DNA of 64,000 bases. Origin: Phyllostachys edulis (lineage: Eukaryota; Streptophyta; Magnoliopsida; Poales; Poaceae). The stretch lies in NCBI GenBank assembly GCA_036346405.1, contig CM070561.1:8168441-8232440 (forward strand), given 5' to 3'. How positions within the stretch are numbered: the first letter of the stretch is position 1; the number at the start of each line of letters is the position of its first letter. Made by a program: the position numbers and the translations under genes. Under the pieces are notes generated by a model. It searched no databases and was not told the origin of the DNA. It worked only from the letters and a program-made list of their open reading frames with translations. Positions 22,718 through 32,905 of this stretch are shown in pieces.

Positions 22718-23960
22718 CTGTTAAACAAGCAAAGATGCTCAATTATTTATAGGACCAAAGGACAAGGAACGTTGGAGAAAGAGTGCAAGACACTGCGATT
22801 CTGTTGGACCAATCTCTTTCTCATCCTCCATTTGCTGCCCTTGGATGTACAAGAAGTTGGGTGCACCACCAGCTACGCCTCAAGGAACTACTCGGTGTCG
22901 GATTGAACAGCATGTGCACTGCATTCAAAAGCTCCTCCTTCGCCCACAAGCAAATCCATCCACCCGCACTGCCGAACACCAACTGAAGCTGAACAACAAT
23001 CGACCCTAGTCTCCCGACGAGTGAGCTCATGGAAGGGTACGACGGCCACACCGCTGGCCTCCGGCCCGACCTCCCCGGCCAAGACGCTTATCGGCGTGCT
23101 TCCCTGAAACACCACAAGGAGCACGCAGCTCCGCCCATGAGAAGCTCTGGATTTGCGACATCGCTGAGCAAAACAGGCCCCCAATTTACCTCACACCTTC
23201 ATGGAACCTCGCAACAAGAACAGATCACACTAAGAATTACCCCAAAAATCCAACCAAATCCACAAAGAAGAACCCACAAATCGACGCACCAAACATACGA
23301 AGAAGCAATTTTGAGGCCGGATTAGAGGCGCGCGGCCCAGATCGATTTACTCGGTGGACCAGAGGCTAGGGGCCGAGGAGCGAGCGAGCGCGCCATGGAG
23401 GGCCGAGGGAGCGGGAGCGCCGGCAGCAGGGGCCGGACCAGAGAGAGAGAGGGAGAGCCGGTGGGGTGGCGCCGAGAAGGCATGGGAGAGCGGCCGAACT
23501 GGGAAGGAACCGGGGAGGCGCAGTGCTAGAGGGAGTAGGGGAGAACTCCATGGGGAGGCGCAGAGGGGATAACTCCATTGGGGATTGGGGAGAAATCGAG
23601 TGACCAACGCGAAGCGAAAAAAAAGAGCGCTAGGGAAAAAAAGAGCGTGGATGGGGAAAAAAGAGCGCGGCTAGTGACTATGCTTCCGAGTGTATACAAA
23701 ACATGTGCACTCGGGAATCTATTTAATCATGTTTAGACCGTGTCGTTATCCTGTTTCGGAGAGCATGACTGCTGTCACCCGTCTTTATTTCTCGAGTGTA
23801 CTATAAAACACTCGAAAAAATTATTTCTACCGAGGGTTGACTTCCCATCCCGAGTGTTTCAAGTCCCCTATGAAACACTCGGGACTATCCCGAGTGTTTT
23901 CATGCTGACACTCGGGAACCATATAGACACTCAGGAAATAGATAGTTTCTAGTAGTGGTT

Positions 23961-24299
23961 GTTTTCTGTTCTTTCGAGAGGATCTTTTTGAATTCACACT
24001 GGTTAGCATTTTCTTACTAATTTTGCATCGGCTGAAAGGTAACATAGTATTGTAAAGTATGATATCGTCATTGATGCTACAAAGGTATATAACAACGTAT
24101 AAATTAAGTGAGACGAGTTTCCCCCTTTTTCATCGTTACACAGATAGCAACATTAACATGGGTCACATTGTGCTGAATGCACACACACATAACAACGACA
24201 AACCATGCATCACCTTATTGTTTGGCTTGGTGAATTTGCATGTAGACAATTACATATCTTACTATAGGGAGGAATGTTTCTTTGTTCTATAGGTAGTTA
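23961..24299. other. No gene seen; 3' flank of FAR pseudogene
   Basis: From about 24053 the sequence matches the segment at 36770-37040 downstream of the second FAR 3' part. 23961-24052 is unique flank after the CACTA element. Confidence 0.5.
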
Positions 24300-25423
24300 C
24301 TGTGCTGTACTATTTCTTTGCGTACTTTTGGAGACCTGGAATGTGAATGAAATAGAAATACATATCCCAATCAATAGACCTCGGATCAAAGTCAAATAGG
24401 TTGGTTTTGTTGTCATTTTTGCCAGTTACCACCCTTAACCGTTCCGCATTTGAGTCATCAAAGCTTCAAAACGAGAATATTAACAAAAGCAACACAAAAA
24501 AGCACCATTAGCAGTAAGAAATGAATTATAATAAAAGTTGTGATATTGTCTAAATTGTTTTTGGAAAAAGGTATTGGTATCTCAAAATCCACTTTGCATG
24601 TCTAATCATACCCTAGGCAAGTCAAAATTGTTTGATAACACAGCAAAAACTGAGCTTACCATCCTTTAAAGAAGGCATATGAGGCATATAACTTTGCAGT
24701 AAGCATTGTCAAGTAGTAGCTTCTTTTTTGCCTATTGTAATGTTCTGAAAGCAACCCCGCAGATAGTATATGAAATATCTGCGTGTACATTTATCAAGAA
24801 GAGAATGTATGTGTCATTTCCATCTCATTTCGTAACCATGGTAGCATATAGAAGCACAATCTAGTAACAATTAGCTAGCACAAGTTAATGAAGAATTAAT
24901 GCAAGGACTAACCTCCAAGGGCAGCCTGTGGAGTAGGAACACGTACACACAAAAATGTACATACTTGTTGAACAAGAACAACCTTTTATATTGGATGGTC
25001 CGCCCTGTCTTTTCCACCCGAGGATTTGCAGAAAAGTAGTGGTACGTTGATGCCAGTAATGTAGATAGAATAAGTGAGCGGGTTCCGAAGGGACGAACTC
25101 ACATGATATATTATCTGTGCATGCTCATTCCAGTGAGTGACCATGGCTACCATCATGGCATTTACCACCATATCTCCTGGGATCTATATAAAAATGAAAG
25201 CAAACATGTGAGTCACAGAAGGCCGGTGCTACTATTGTGGATCCAAGAGCTGTTGGATGTAACAATGGCATTTCTGTTTTCGTACATATGTTACATATAT
25301 AGTCATATATAATTCTCACTATGAATTGGTGCCATATGGTAACATGCTATACTCACCACATCCAAAACGACATTATCTTCACCAATAAAACATGGAAGAT
25401 TAGAGTATCAATTGCCCTGTAAA
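24300..25423 (-). pseudogene. FAR: Fatty acyl-CoA reductase, 3' exons, broken
   Basis: Exon pieces in order on the minus strand: 25423-25361 (CFIGEDNVVLDVV, with the TIDT-to-KRAL stretch partly deleted), 25203-24910 (MVVNAMMVAMVTHWNEHAQI, then YHVSSSLRNPLTYS), 24740-24655 (LTMLTAKLYAPYAFFKGW-like), and 24467-24300 (FDDSNAERLRVVTGKND...). These form the C-terminal sterile/FAR_C region. After LTYS the frame shifts and stops. It is about 90% similar by eye to 37045-38192 over its whole length including introns, so the two are a tandem duplicate. The middle exons of the same gene lie at 31600-32083, beyond the copia insertion. Confidence 0.85.
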
Positions 25424-25695
25424 TAAAATGTGATATATAGTCATTGACGTTGATTCAATCTTCCTTATATATGCTTCCGGTCAGAAAGGATGTCGGCTTT
25501 TGGGCTGGCATTTCATGGTCTTCCATCGACACCATTTATTTGAAATTCCTTTAGTTATATATTAGCGAAAGGTATATATTATGAAAGTGTGTTCCACGAT
25601 GAATATACCTATAACATTTTCTTGTATCAAATTTCAATACATGCATCATGGATGGAAGTTTCGGAGAGCACGTTTAACTTGCATAGATAAGAAAT

Positions 25696-27587
25696 TGTGG
25701 ATATCATTGGAATATGCCTGAGATCTTAGGATAATGTTACAATTGGCAATGTCGTTCTCGGTTTGTCGAAACAGCGTTTTCAGCAAGTGTCAGGATAATC
25801 GGTCGTCTCGGGCGTGTAAGCGCATGCGACCGCATTATGTAGTACCGTGCCTTGGTTGCTGGTAGTACCGCATCGCGGAATGACCGCATGTGTGCGGTAT
25901 GGTTTTTCCAGAACGAGTGTAATTTGGGAAGTTTTGGATTTCTCAGGTAGCGATGCGACCGCGATTATGAGTCTTGATTATCATGATCTTGATAATACCG
26001 CCATAACATGGCGGTAGTACCGATTTTGTGCTGATTGTCATTTCAATTGGAGAATTGCTTTTGGGTTAGGTCAAGTTCATGGGTTTCATGGCATATGTGT
26101 TGCATGATGCATGTTTTGACTAACGTGGGTCAAGTTGTGAAGAACTTGTTTCCGGATTCGATTTCTTTGTCTATTGATGTGCAGGTTGCTTGGAGGTCAA
26201 TGACGGTCAACGGCGAGGATGATCGGGACTAAGCTTGGAGAGCTGAGGCCCAGAACGATCGGAGATGCCGGGTAAGGTCAATGGAGTCAAGCATTGCACA
26301 AGAGGGACAAAGGTGACCGAACGGGCAGTTCGGTGCGACGGGTTCGATCAAGCGGCGCGGGGGTCGGTGCAAGTGCCATGGTGGTTTCGGTGGGAGTCGG
26401 ATGGGAGAGACTTGCTGACATGAAGAGAGCCGCTGGATCAACCTACACGTGGCGAAGCATGGAGGTGCTTCACGAAGATGGGACTCGGTCTTTGCAAAAA
26501 GATCGAGAAGGGGTATTTTGGTAATTTTACCAAATACCGCCTTGGTGACCTTTTACCAACTCACGGCGCAACGATGGCGCAAGGTGAAGCGGATTAGGTC
26601 AAGAGATGAAGACGGCGCTTTAAAACGCGTGCGTATGTGACCCGTTTGTGTGTGGGCCTTAACGGGAGCCCATTAGGGTTCAATCTTCTAGAAGGTCTAA
26701 GCCTCCACTATAAATAGAGGAGGGAGGTGGCTGCACCCCCTCAACCCTTTCATTGTGTTTGAAACCCTAGTTTGCTTAGGGAGAGGATTAGTGGAGGTTA
26801 GGGTTTTAGAGAGTTGGATTTGATTTCGTGCTCATGTATTGAGTCTTTGTCCTCCTTGATAGAGTGGCTGTAAACCAATACCACATCAAATCAATCCAAA
26901 GAAAGTTCTCTCAAAGATGAGTTCATTTGCTTTCTTTCTCTCTATTTTGTGATTTGAGGTCTTTCTTTGATCCACGAGTTTTTACTTGGTTTTTCTTCTT
27001 GATCTTGCTTGCTGGGATATGTGGGAACCCATCTAAGGTCATCTTGATCATCATCCACCCACGAGCAAGTTTTGCGTTCTTGCTCGGTTTTGAACCCTCC
27101 TTCGGCAAAATTGAAAAAGATCAAAACATTGACGTGGATCTTCTCGATCGTCACTTGGAATAGGCTCCTGACATCTTCAGGAAGGTCTGTTTCAAGTTTC
27201 GTGAAGTTTGGAGTTACGGATCAAAAGTTACGTCAATTTTTGTTTTCGTTTTCAGGCTGTTTACTATTTATTCGCCTGTTTTTACTGCTCATGCAGACCG
27301 ATCGGCACTGTTCATCTGGTTCAACCGGACTACGGTACAACCGCCACTATTCATCCAGCTTCGATCATTCGCTCATCAAGACTGCTTCATCGGTGATTTT
27401 TGTGTTTTTGGTCGTTTCTTTTGGGGGTTTGAATGGGATTAAGTACAAGTCTTCCGCTATGCTTATATATATTGATCTTTATAGTTCTCATAGCTATTGG
27501 AGTCAATATCATGTTTGAATCAGATTAAAGCGAAAAATAGATAGTGCTCCTATTCACCCCTCCTCTAGTCACCTTTTCGGTCCAACA
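25696..27587 (+). repeat. 5' LTR of the copia element (1892 bp)
   Basis: It starts TGTGGATATCATTGG and ends TTTTCGGTCCAACA just before the primer-binding site. The first part has palindromes built on GCGGTAGTACCG and GACCGCA (25815-26030), in the place where the relatives at 2188 and 51909 carry CGGTCAGACCG palindromes. Confidence 0.9.
26709..26717 (+). promoter_or_regulatory. TATA box of the copia LTR
   Basis: TATAAATAG lies after GCCTCCAC, the same context as the LTRs at 4243 and 62703-62712 (minus). Confidence 0.65.
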
Positions 27588-27589
27588 AG

Positions 27590-27601
27590 TGGTATCAGAG
27601 C
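27590..27601 (+). other. Primer-binding site, initiator Met tRNA
   Basis: TGGTATCAGAGC, two bases after the 5' LTR, is complementary to the 3' end of plant initiator tRNA-Met and is the standard copia primer site. Confidence 0.9.
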
Positions 27602-27645
27602 CCGATTAGTTCAATCTTGATCTTAACCGGTCACTGAACTTGGCG

Positions 27646-29638
27646 ATGGATAAGTACTCGACCAAGCCGCATGTCTTCGATGGGCTCGACTATGCCTATT
27701 GGAAGAATCGCATGCGAGTCTTCCTTGAGAGCGAAGGACAAGCTATATGGGAGGTTGTTCGAGCCCCGCTCGTTTTGTCCGGTTGCTACACGGCCAAAGA
27801 AATTTCTCTTGGCTAACAACAATAAGGCAAAGAACCTTCTATATGCTGGGCTTGGTAGGTAAGAGTACGATAGGATTTGCAACCTTGAGACCGCACATGA
27901 GATTTGGCACACCCTCGAAACTTACCGTGAGGGATCGTCCCAGATCAAGTAAGTGCGTCAGAATGTCTACAAGCGAAAGTACAACAAATTCGAGATGCGT
28001 CCTGGTGAGAGTATCGATGACGTCTTTACTCGCTTTAACAAGGTGATCAATCAGATGAGAGCTGTTGACATTGAGTACTCTCAATCTGAGAATGCCACCC
28101 ACCTCTTGGCTACAATCAACACCAAGGAGTGGGAGATAAGGGCAACTGCCATAGAGGAGAACGTCGAACTCTCTAATCTCACTTTGGAGCTGCTTTATAG
28201 CAAGCTAAAAACTCATGAGATCAAGATAGGCGGTAATCCTAAGAATGATAACATGGCTTTGGTGGCTGATCCTCTCAAAGGGACTCCTGATGGTTCTTCT
28301 GAGTCTTCTTTTGGTTTTTCTCTTGCGTGTTTATCTGCTATTCAAGAAGAAGAGTTTGAGAGTCTTCCTAAGGCTGATTTAGCTCTTTTAATCAAGAAAG
28401 TCACACGGACATATAACAATGTCAGAAACAGAAAGAGAGGTGGCCCTGTGACATGCTATGAGTGTGGAGAGCTATATCACATCCGGGCCAACTGCCCCAA
28501 GCTGAAAGGTAAGGGCAACCACAAGAATGAGAAGCCTACGGAAGAAGCCTCAAGGGGCAAGCCCAAGTATGATCTTTGCCAAGCTCATGAAGGTCGCTCA
28601 CCGGGTCCTTGCCGCTTTGGAGATCAATCCATGAGCAATGTGGACTCAGGAGCGAGGAGGACAAGGAGGAGGAGATCCTCAAGACAAGAAAGGGAAGGCC
28701 AAGGACTTCACCCAAGATGTGCTTCATGGCCGACTCACGACGCCGATGACAACGATGAGGTACTTCCATCCTATGATGTCCTTTCTGCTAAATGCGATAA
28801 CATGTATGAGCAATTGCTTAGTCAAGATAAGGCTTTAGAGTTCACCATGGCTAGGAACAAGGATCTAGAGTCACAAGTCGAGAATTTGACATTAGAGCTT
28901 GTGAATGCTAAGAGTCTAGATGTTGATGAATGTTCATCCTGCCATGCTTTGCACTCCGAACTGTCTAAACTACAATCTGCTCATAATATTGCTTTGCATC
29001 AACTTGAAAATGCTAGAACTGAGCTAATTGATGTTAAATCTGCTCCATGTGAAAAATGCTTAGAGTCTAGCAAGTTGGATGCTTCTGGTAATGTGAAATC
29101 TAGTTTTTGCTCTTTCTACTTAGAACGCGAACATAAAGTTAAGGATATTCTAGAAGCAGTTAGAGCTAAATATGCCAAGCTTAAGGACACAATTGAGTCT
29201 ACACCTTGTGCCTCTTGTGCTGCCTATAAGCTTGAAGTTGCTCATCTTAAGGAGAAACATGCTAGAGCTATTAAGGGCAAGACTTGTGAATCATGTACTA
29301 ATATTGGAAAAGAGAATGCATATCTCAAGGATACTTTAGAAAGATTATCTAATGGTGAAAAACAGTTAAACATGATTCTAGATAAATCTAAAACTCCTTT
29401 TAAGAAGCAAGGTTTAGGATACAACTCTGCCCAGGACATGTCCAAACCTAATGTCATTCAGGTCTTGGAAAAAGGTTTAGTTGAATTCAAAACCCAACCT
29501 ACAAAAACTGTCTTTAAATCTGCAGGGTTTGTCCAACCTTCTTTTGAGGCAAAAGGTGCTTCTCCCAGTGGTACAAAATACCATTGCACAATTGCAAGAA
29601 GAGTGGACATTTGGTTGAGTTCTGTTGGCATAGGTTGA
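27646..29638 (+). pseudogene. Copia gag, frameshifted
   Basis: Starts MDKYSTKPHVFDGLDYAYWK at 27646, a typical gag N-terminus. Frame is lost near 27800 and a TAA replaces a sense codon near 27949. The main open part is 27953-29638: RQNVYKRKYNKFEMRPGESI, then a CX2CX4HX4C zinc knuckle (CYECGELYHIRANC, about 28447-28490), then a long coiled coil with spaced cysteine pairs such as CSSCHALHSE and CASCAAYKLE. A second knuckle begins KYHCT near 29578, then shifts frame so that CKKSGHLVEFCWHR is read one base off. The gag packages element RNA; this one cannot be made in full. Confidence 0.85.
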
Positions 29639-29966
29639 AGAACGCTAAGAAAAATATTGCTAGAATGTCATCTAATCAACCTAGAGCTTTTATGAAACAT
29701 GGTCACGTACAAAAGAAAAACCCGGTCTAGGATTTGCTGCACATGTTCATCACCATGTTCATAGACAGGATGCATCTCATGTTCTTGTTACCATTGCTCA
29801 TAATAGAACTGCTAATAAAGTCAAGGATAGCACATCTGCTTTGCATACTACTCGCAGACGAGTGTCTCAGTACTGGATTCCCAAGTCGCTTTTAACTAAC
29901 CCTAGTATTGAGACACATCGTTCTTTTGCTCCTTGATTTTCAGGATTACCGCGGAAGGGGGAAAAC

Positions 29967-30407
29967 ACATGGTTCGTCGACTCCGGGTGTTCACGCCACA
30001 TGACCGGAGACTCAAGATGGTTTACCTCCTTCACGCGATCAACCGGTGATGACTTCATCACCTTTGGAGATGATACACAAGGGCGCATTGAAGGAACTGG
30101 AGTGATCAGGGTGAACGACAAGTTCATTCTTAAGGACGTCGCGCTTGTGTCTAAGCTAAGGTACAATGTCCTTTCTGTCTCACAGCTACTCGATGATGGC
30201 TATGAGACTTGTTTTAAGAAGAATGCCTGTTGTGTGCTTGATTCTTTTGGTGAGCTCGTTTTTGGGATTTCTAGAGTTGGTAGAATTTTTGGAGCTAATT
30301 TTTCTGAATCTCTTGCTGGATCCCTTAAGTGCTTAATTGGTTCTTCTTCTGATATCTGGCTTTGGCACCGACGTTTGGGGCACATTGGTTTTGATCATCT
30401 AACATGA
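29967..30407 (+). pseudogene. Copia protease and pre-integrase segment
   Basis: WFVDSGCSRHMTG contains the aspartic protease DSG at 29979-29987. The frame continues through DGYETCFKKN to LWHRRLGHIGFDHLT, the GAG-pre-integrase H...LGH signature, and stops at 30407. The zinc-binding half of the integrase N-terminus after it is damaged (30410-30540). Confidence 0.85.
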
Positions 30408-30546
30408 GTTAGCGGCCTTGATCTCATGAGAGGTTTGCCTAAACTCAAAGTCATCAAGGATCTTTGATGTGCGCCAGAGGCATGGCAAGCAAGTTGCCGC
30501 CTCACACCCGTCATTGACTATGGTCATGACTGACGGACCAGGATAG

Positions 30547-31443
30547 TTGCTTCATATGGATACTGTTGGTCCTGCTAGGGTTCGGTCAGTCAGTGGCAAT
30601 TGGTACATTCTTGTCATAGTCGATGATTTTTCGAGATACTCTTGGGTGTTCTTTCTTGCTTCGAAGGATGGGGCTTTTGATCATTATCATGACCTTGTTC
30701 TTCGTTTGGCTTCTGAAATTCCTGGTGCCTTGAGAGCGATCCGCAGTGACAATGGCACCGAGTTCAAAAATGCTTCTTTTGCCTCTTTTTGTGCTGAGCG
30801 CGGTATTGAGCATCAGTTCTCTTCTCCACACGTCCCTCAACAAAATGGCGTTGTGGAAAGGAAGAACAGGACTCTAGTCAAGATGGCTAGAACGATGCTG
30901 GATGAGTATAGCACACCGAGGAGGTTTTGGGCCGAAACTATTGCTACAGCTTACCATATTTCAAACCGTGTCTTTTTGAGACCATCTTTGGGCAAGACTT
31001 CATATGAGCTTCATTTTGGCAGAAAACCCTTTGTCTCTCACTTTCGAGTCTTTGGATCGAAGTGTTTTATTCTCAAGACAGGGAACCTAGATAAATTTGA
31101 ATCAAGGACTTGTGATGGTTTATTTTTGGGTTATCCTGCTCATTCGAGGGGTTTTCGGGTTTTTAATGTTGAAACTAACATTGTACAGGAGACATGCAAT
31201 GTCACTTTTGATGAAACTAGCCCTGGAGCTAGATCCGATGTTTCAGGTGACTTACAGGTGACAGAGAGCATTTTTGTTGAAGAAGATGAGGATGAACTTG
31301 ACACTGCTTCTCCACCTGTTGCTGATGTTCCTGTCCAAGCTGCCCAAGCTCCTGAACCCGCGACGACTGCTTCACCTCCAATTGAGGCTCCTGCTGCATC
31401 TTCGTCGTCAGCAGTACCTACGGAGATGTTTGAATCAGATTAA
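30547..31443 (+). pseudogene. Copia integrase core
   Basis: The frame starts LHMDTVGPARVRSVSGNWYI and shows the retroviral integrase catalytic triad: D in LHMDTVGP, D in SDNGTEF, and E in NGVVERKNRTL, with the expected HVPQQNG before it. The C-terminal part (RKPFVSHFRVFGSKCF, CDGLFLGYPAHSRGFRVFN) is the usual copia extension, followed by an acidic and alanine/proline-rich linker. The last codons after about 31426 are read from the LTR remnant. This is the best-preserved protein in the window but it lacks its upstream frame and the downstream reverse transcriptase. Confidence 0.9.
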
Positions 31444-31506
31444 AGCGAAAAATAGATAGTGCTCCGATTCACCCCTCCTCTCTCTAGTCGCCTTTTCGGT
31501 CCAACA
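31426..31506 (+). repeat. 3' LTR remnant (81 bp)
   Basis: From ATGTTTGAATCAG to GGTCCAACA it matches the end of the 5' LTR (27511-27587). The preceding 1.8 kb of 3' LTR and the RT/RNase H region are missing. ATGTTTGAATC at the joint marks the deletion point. Confidence 0.85.
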
Positions 31507-31599
31507 GAAATCATATTATTTTTGGACCGAAGGGAGTACCATAATTAGTTTACGCACTAAGTTTAGAATTAAATAGAAATATATTGTATTATATTTTTA

Positions 31600-32083
31600 A
31601 TTATCTTGTCCCTTGTATCCATCCGCAATGGGTCCCAGATATCTTTAGTCACTATGCTTGGCCGGACTATTACAACCGGAAGGTCCCCTCTCAAGTGCCC
31701 AAGCAACATCTCCCCCATAGCCTTTGTGAACACATACACATTTGGCCATCCGAAGTGCTTAGCCCTTCTACAAAATTACAGATACCACATATATCATATT
31801 GTGTTATATATGTTGAATGGAGAGTCATATCCACACGGTTCTACCTGTGTTCTTTTCAGAGGTAAATATATTTGGCCATACCTGTTCATGCCAAGATCCT
31901 TCATTTTTGCCTTCTCTAACTGATGTAATCTAGCATGATCAGAATGCTGAACCAGCTCCATCTTCATCTTGTCCACAAGTTTGAACTCCGCTTCGATGTC
32001 TAAAATGGTGCCGGCTTTCATTGCTTTGCCAATCAGGAATGGTCTCTCCAATATTAGGCCTTCTTGCTCACCGGCTACATAAG
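31600..32083 (-). pseudogene. FAR: Fatty acyl-CoA reductase, middle exons
   Basis: Exon 31882-32083, after a TTCAG acceptor and ending before GTATGG, reads YVAGEQEGLILERPFLIGKA, then TILDIEAEFKLVDKMKMEL and KMKDLGMNR. Exon 31767 to about 31605 reads KHFGWPNVYVFTKAMGEMLL, then RGDLPVVIVRPSIVT. YVFTKAMGE holds the YXXXK catalytic pair of the extended short-chain dehydrogenase fold, and both residues are kept. These belong with the 3' exons at 24300-25423; the copia element lies between. The upstream exons are missing to the right. Confidence 0.88.
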
Positions 32084-32221
32084 CTGAATTACTGAAGAAT
32101 TATTATGCAGTCCTTTCTTACCGTATATATGTGAAGTAAACTAAAATGACGTCATCTACAGAACTAAATGGTATAGGTGTATTCAACGAGGTATGCACAT
32201 TTGGCTTTCTTTCATGGAGCC

Positions 32222-32760
32222 TGTTAGACCATGTGGCTAGGTTTAATATATTTTAGTTGATGAATAATTGACAATGTTGATCACTGATGTTAATTGAGAC
32301 GTATAGTGTGTGTGGACTTATGTCGGTTAAGTTAGGAAGAACTTGTGCCGGAAAAATATGTTGTTTTGGTTTTTGCATGTACAGGGTAACTCGGAGGCGA
32401 TCGTAGTCTACGGCGATGACCGCGAGATAGCTTGATGCGAAATCATGGTCCAGAGGGTCGAGGGTGCTGAAGGAGACGGTCGAGCTCGAGTTGGGACGTG
32501 TGGAGATCAAAGATGGAATATGCGTGTTGGAGCTACGGAGGTGCGGTCCAGAGACTACGACATGTGATAATTTTGGGATGTCTAAAATTAGTTTTATAAT
32601 CTGGTGTAAAAATCCGCGTATTGGATCCTAGGACTATTGAGCGTTTAGATGCCAACATTGGAAGGCATTAAGGTTGGTATAAGTACTCTCGGCAGAACAG
32701 AATAGGGTTCTGTATGCTTGTTTTCAGAGGGCATGGCTAGCAATTCCTGAGGCGGGCCAA
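32222..32760 (+). mobile_element. Truncated copia-type LTR start
   Basis: It starts TGTTAGACCATGTGG and has lines recalling the other Sirevirus LTRs (AACTTGTGCCGGAAAA, GTACAGGGTAACTCGGAGG) without close identity. It fades out near 32760 before CACTA repeats. No target duplication was found. Confidence 0.45.
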
Positions 32761-32784
32761 AAATCAAAAAAAAAAGTTAGGTAT

Positions 32785-32905
32785 AATGAACTATCACAGA
32801 CGGTTTTTTATGGAAACTGTTTGTGAAGGTATAGTATCACAGACGGTTTCTATTAAAAACCGTCTGTGATACGTAGCATATCACAGACGGTTGTATTTAC
32901 AAACC
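32785..32905. mobile_element. CACTA sub-terminal repeats, left of nested LTR
   Basis: Alternating ACAGACGGTT and AACCGTCTGTGAT units. They continue at 36523-36769 on the other side of the LTR, so the LTR inserted into this CACTA fragment. No left terminus is visible. Confidence 0.65.

Larger units (their letters stand above)
18952..23957 (-). mobile_element. Complete Pack-CACTA element, 5006 bp, TSD GTT
   Basis: The left end is CACTACCAGAATCC and the right end is ...TTTCTAGTAGTG, so both termini are inverted CACTACYAGAA. GTT flanks both sides (18949-18951 and 23958-23960), the 3-bp duplication expected of the superfamily. Sub-terminal arrays of CACTCGGGAA/TTCCCGAGTG occupy 18975-19310 and 23690-23945. 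No transposase is visible. The interior instead carries minus-strand pieces of at least three host genes with introns, so the element is non-autonomous. A GC-rich stretch at 23000-23600 could serve as a leader for a minus-strand chimeric transcript. Confidence 0.92.
25696..31506 (+). mobile_element. Sirevirus-type copia element, 5811 bp, TSD GAAAT
   Basis: GAAAT at 25691-25695 and 31507-31511 is a perfect target duplication, and the uninterrupted site is seen in the paralogue at 38405-38420. Order: 5' LTR 25696-27587, initiator-Met tRNA primer site, gag, protease, pre-integrase, integrase, then directly the last 81 bp of the 3' LTR. Reverse transcriptase, RNase H and most of the 3' LTR are gone. 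The gag contains frameshifts and a nonsense codon, so the element is dead. It splits the FAR pseudogene between middle and 3' exons. Confidence 0.93.
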
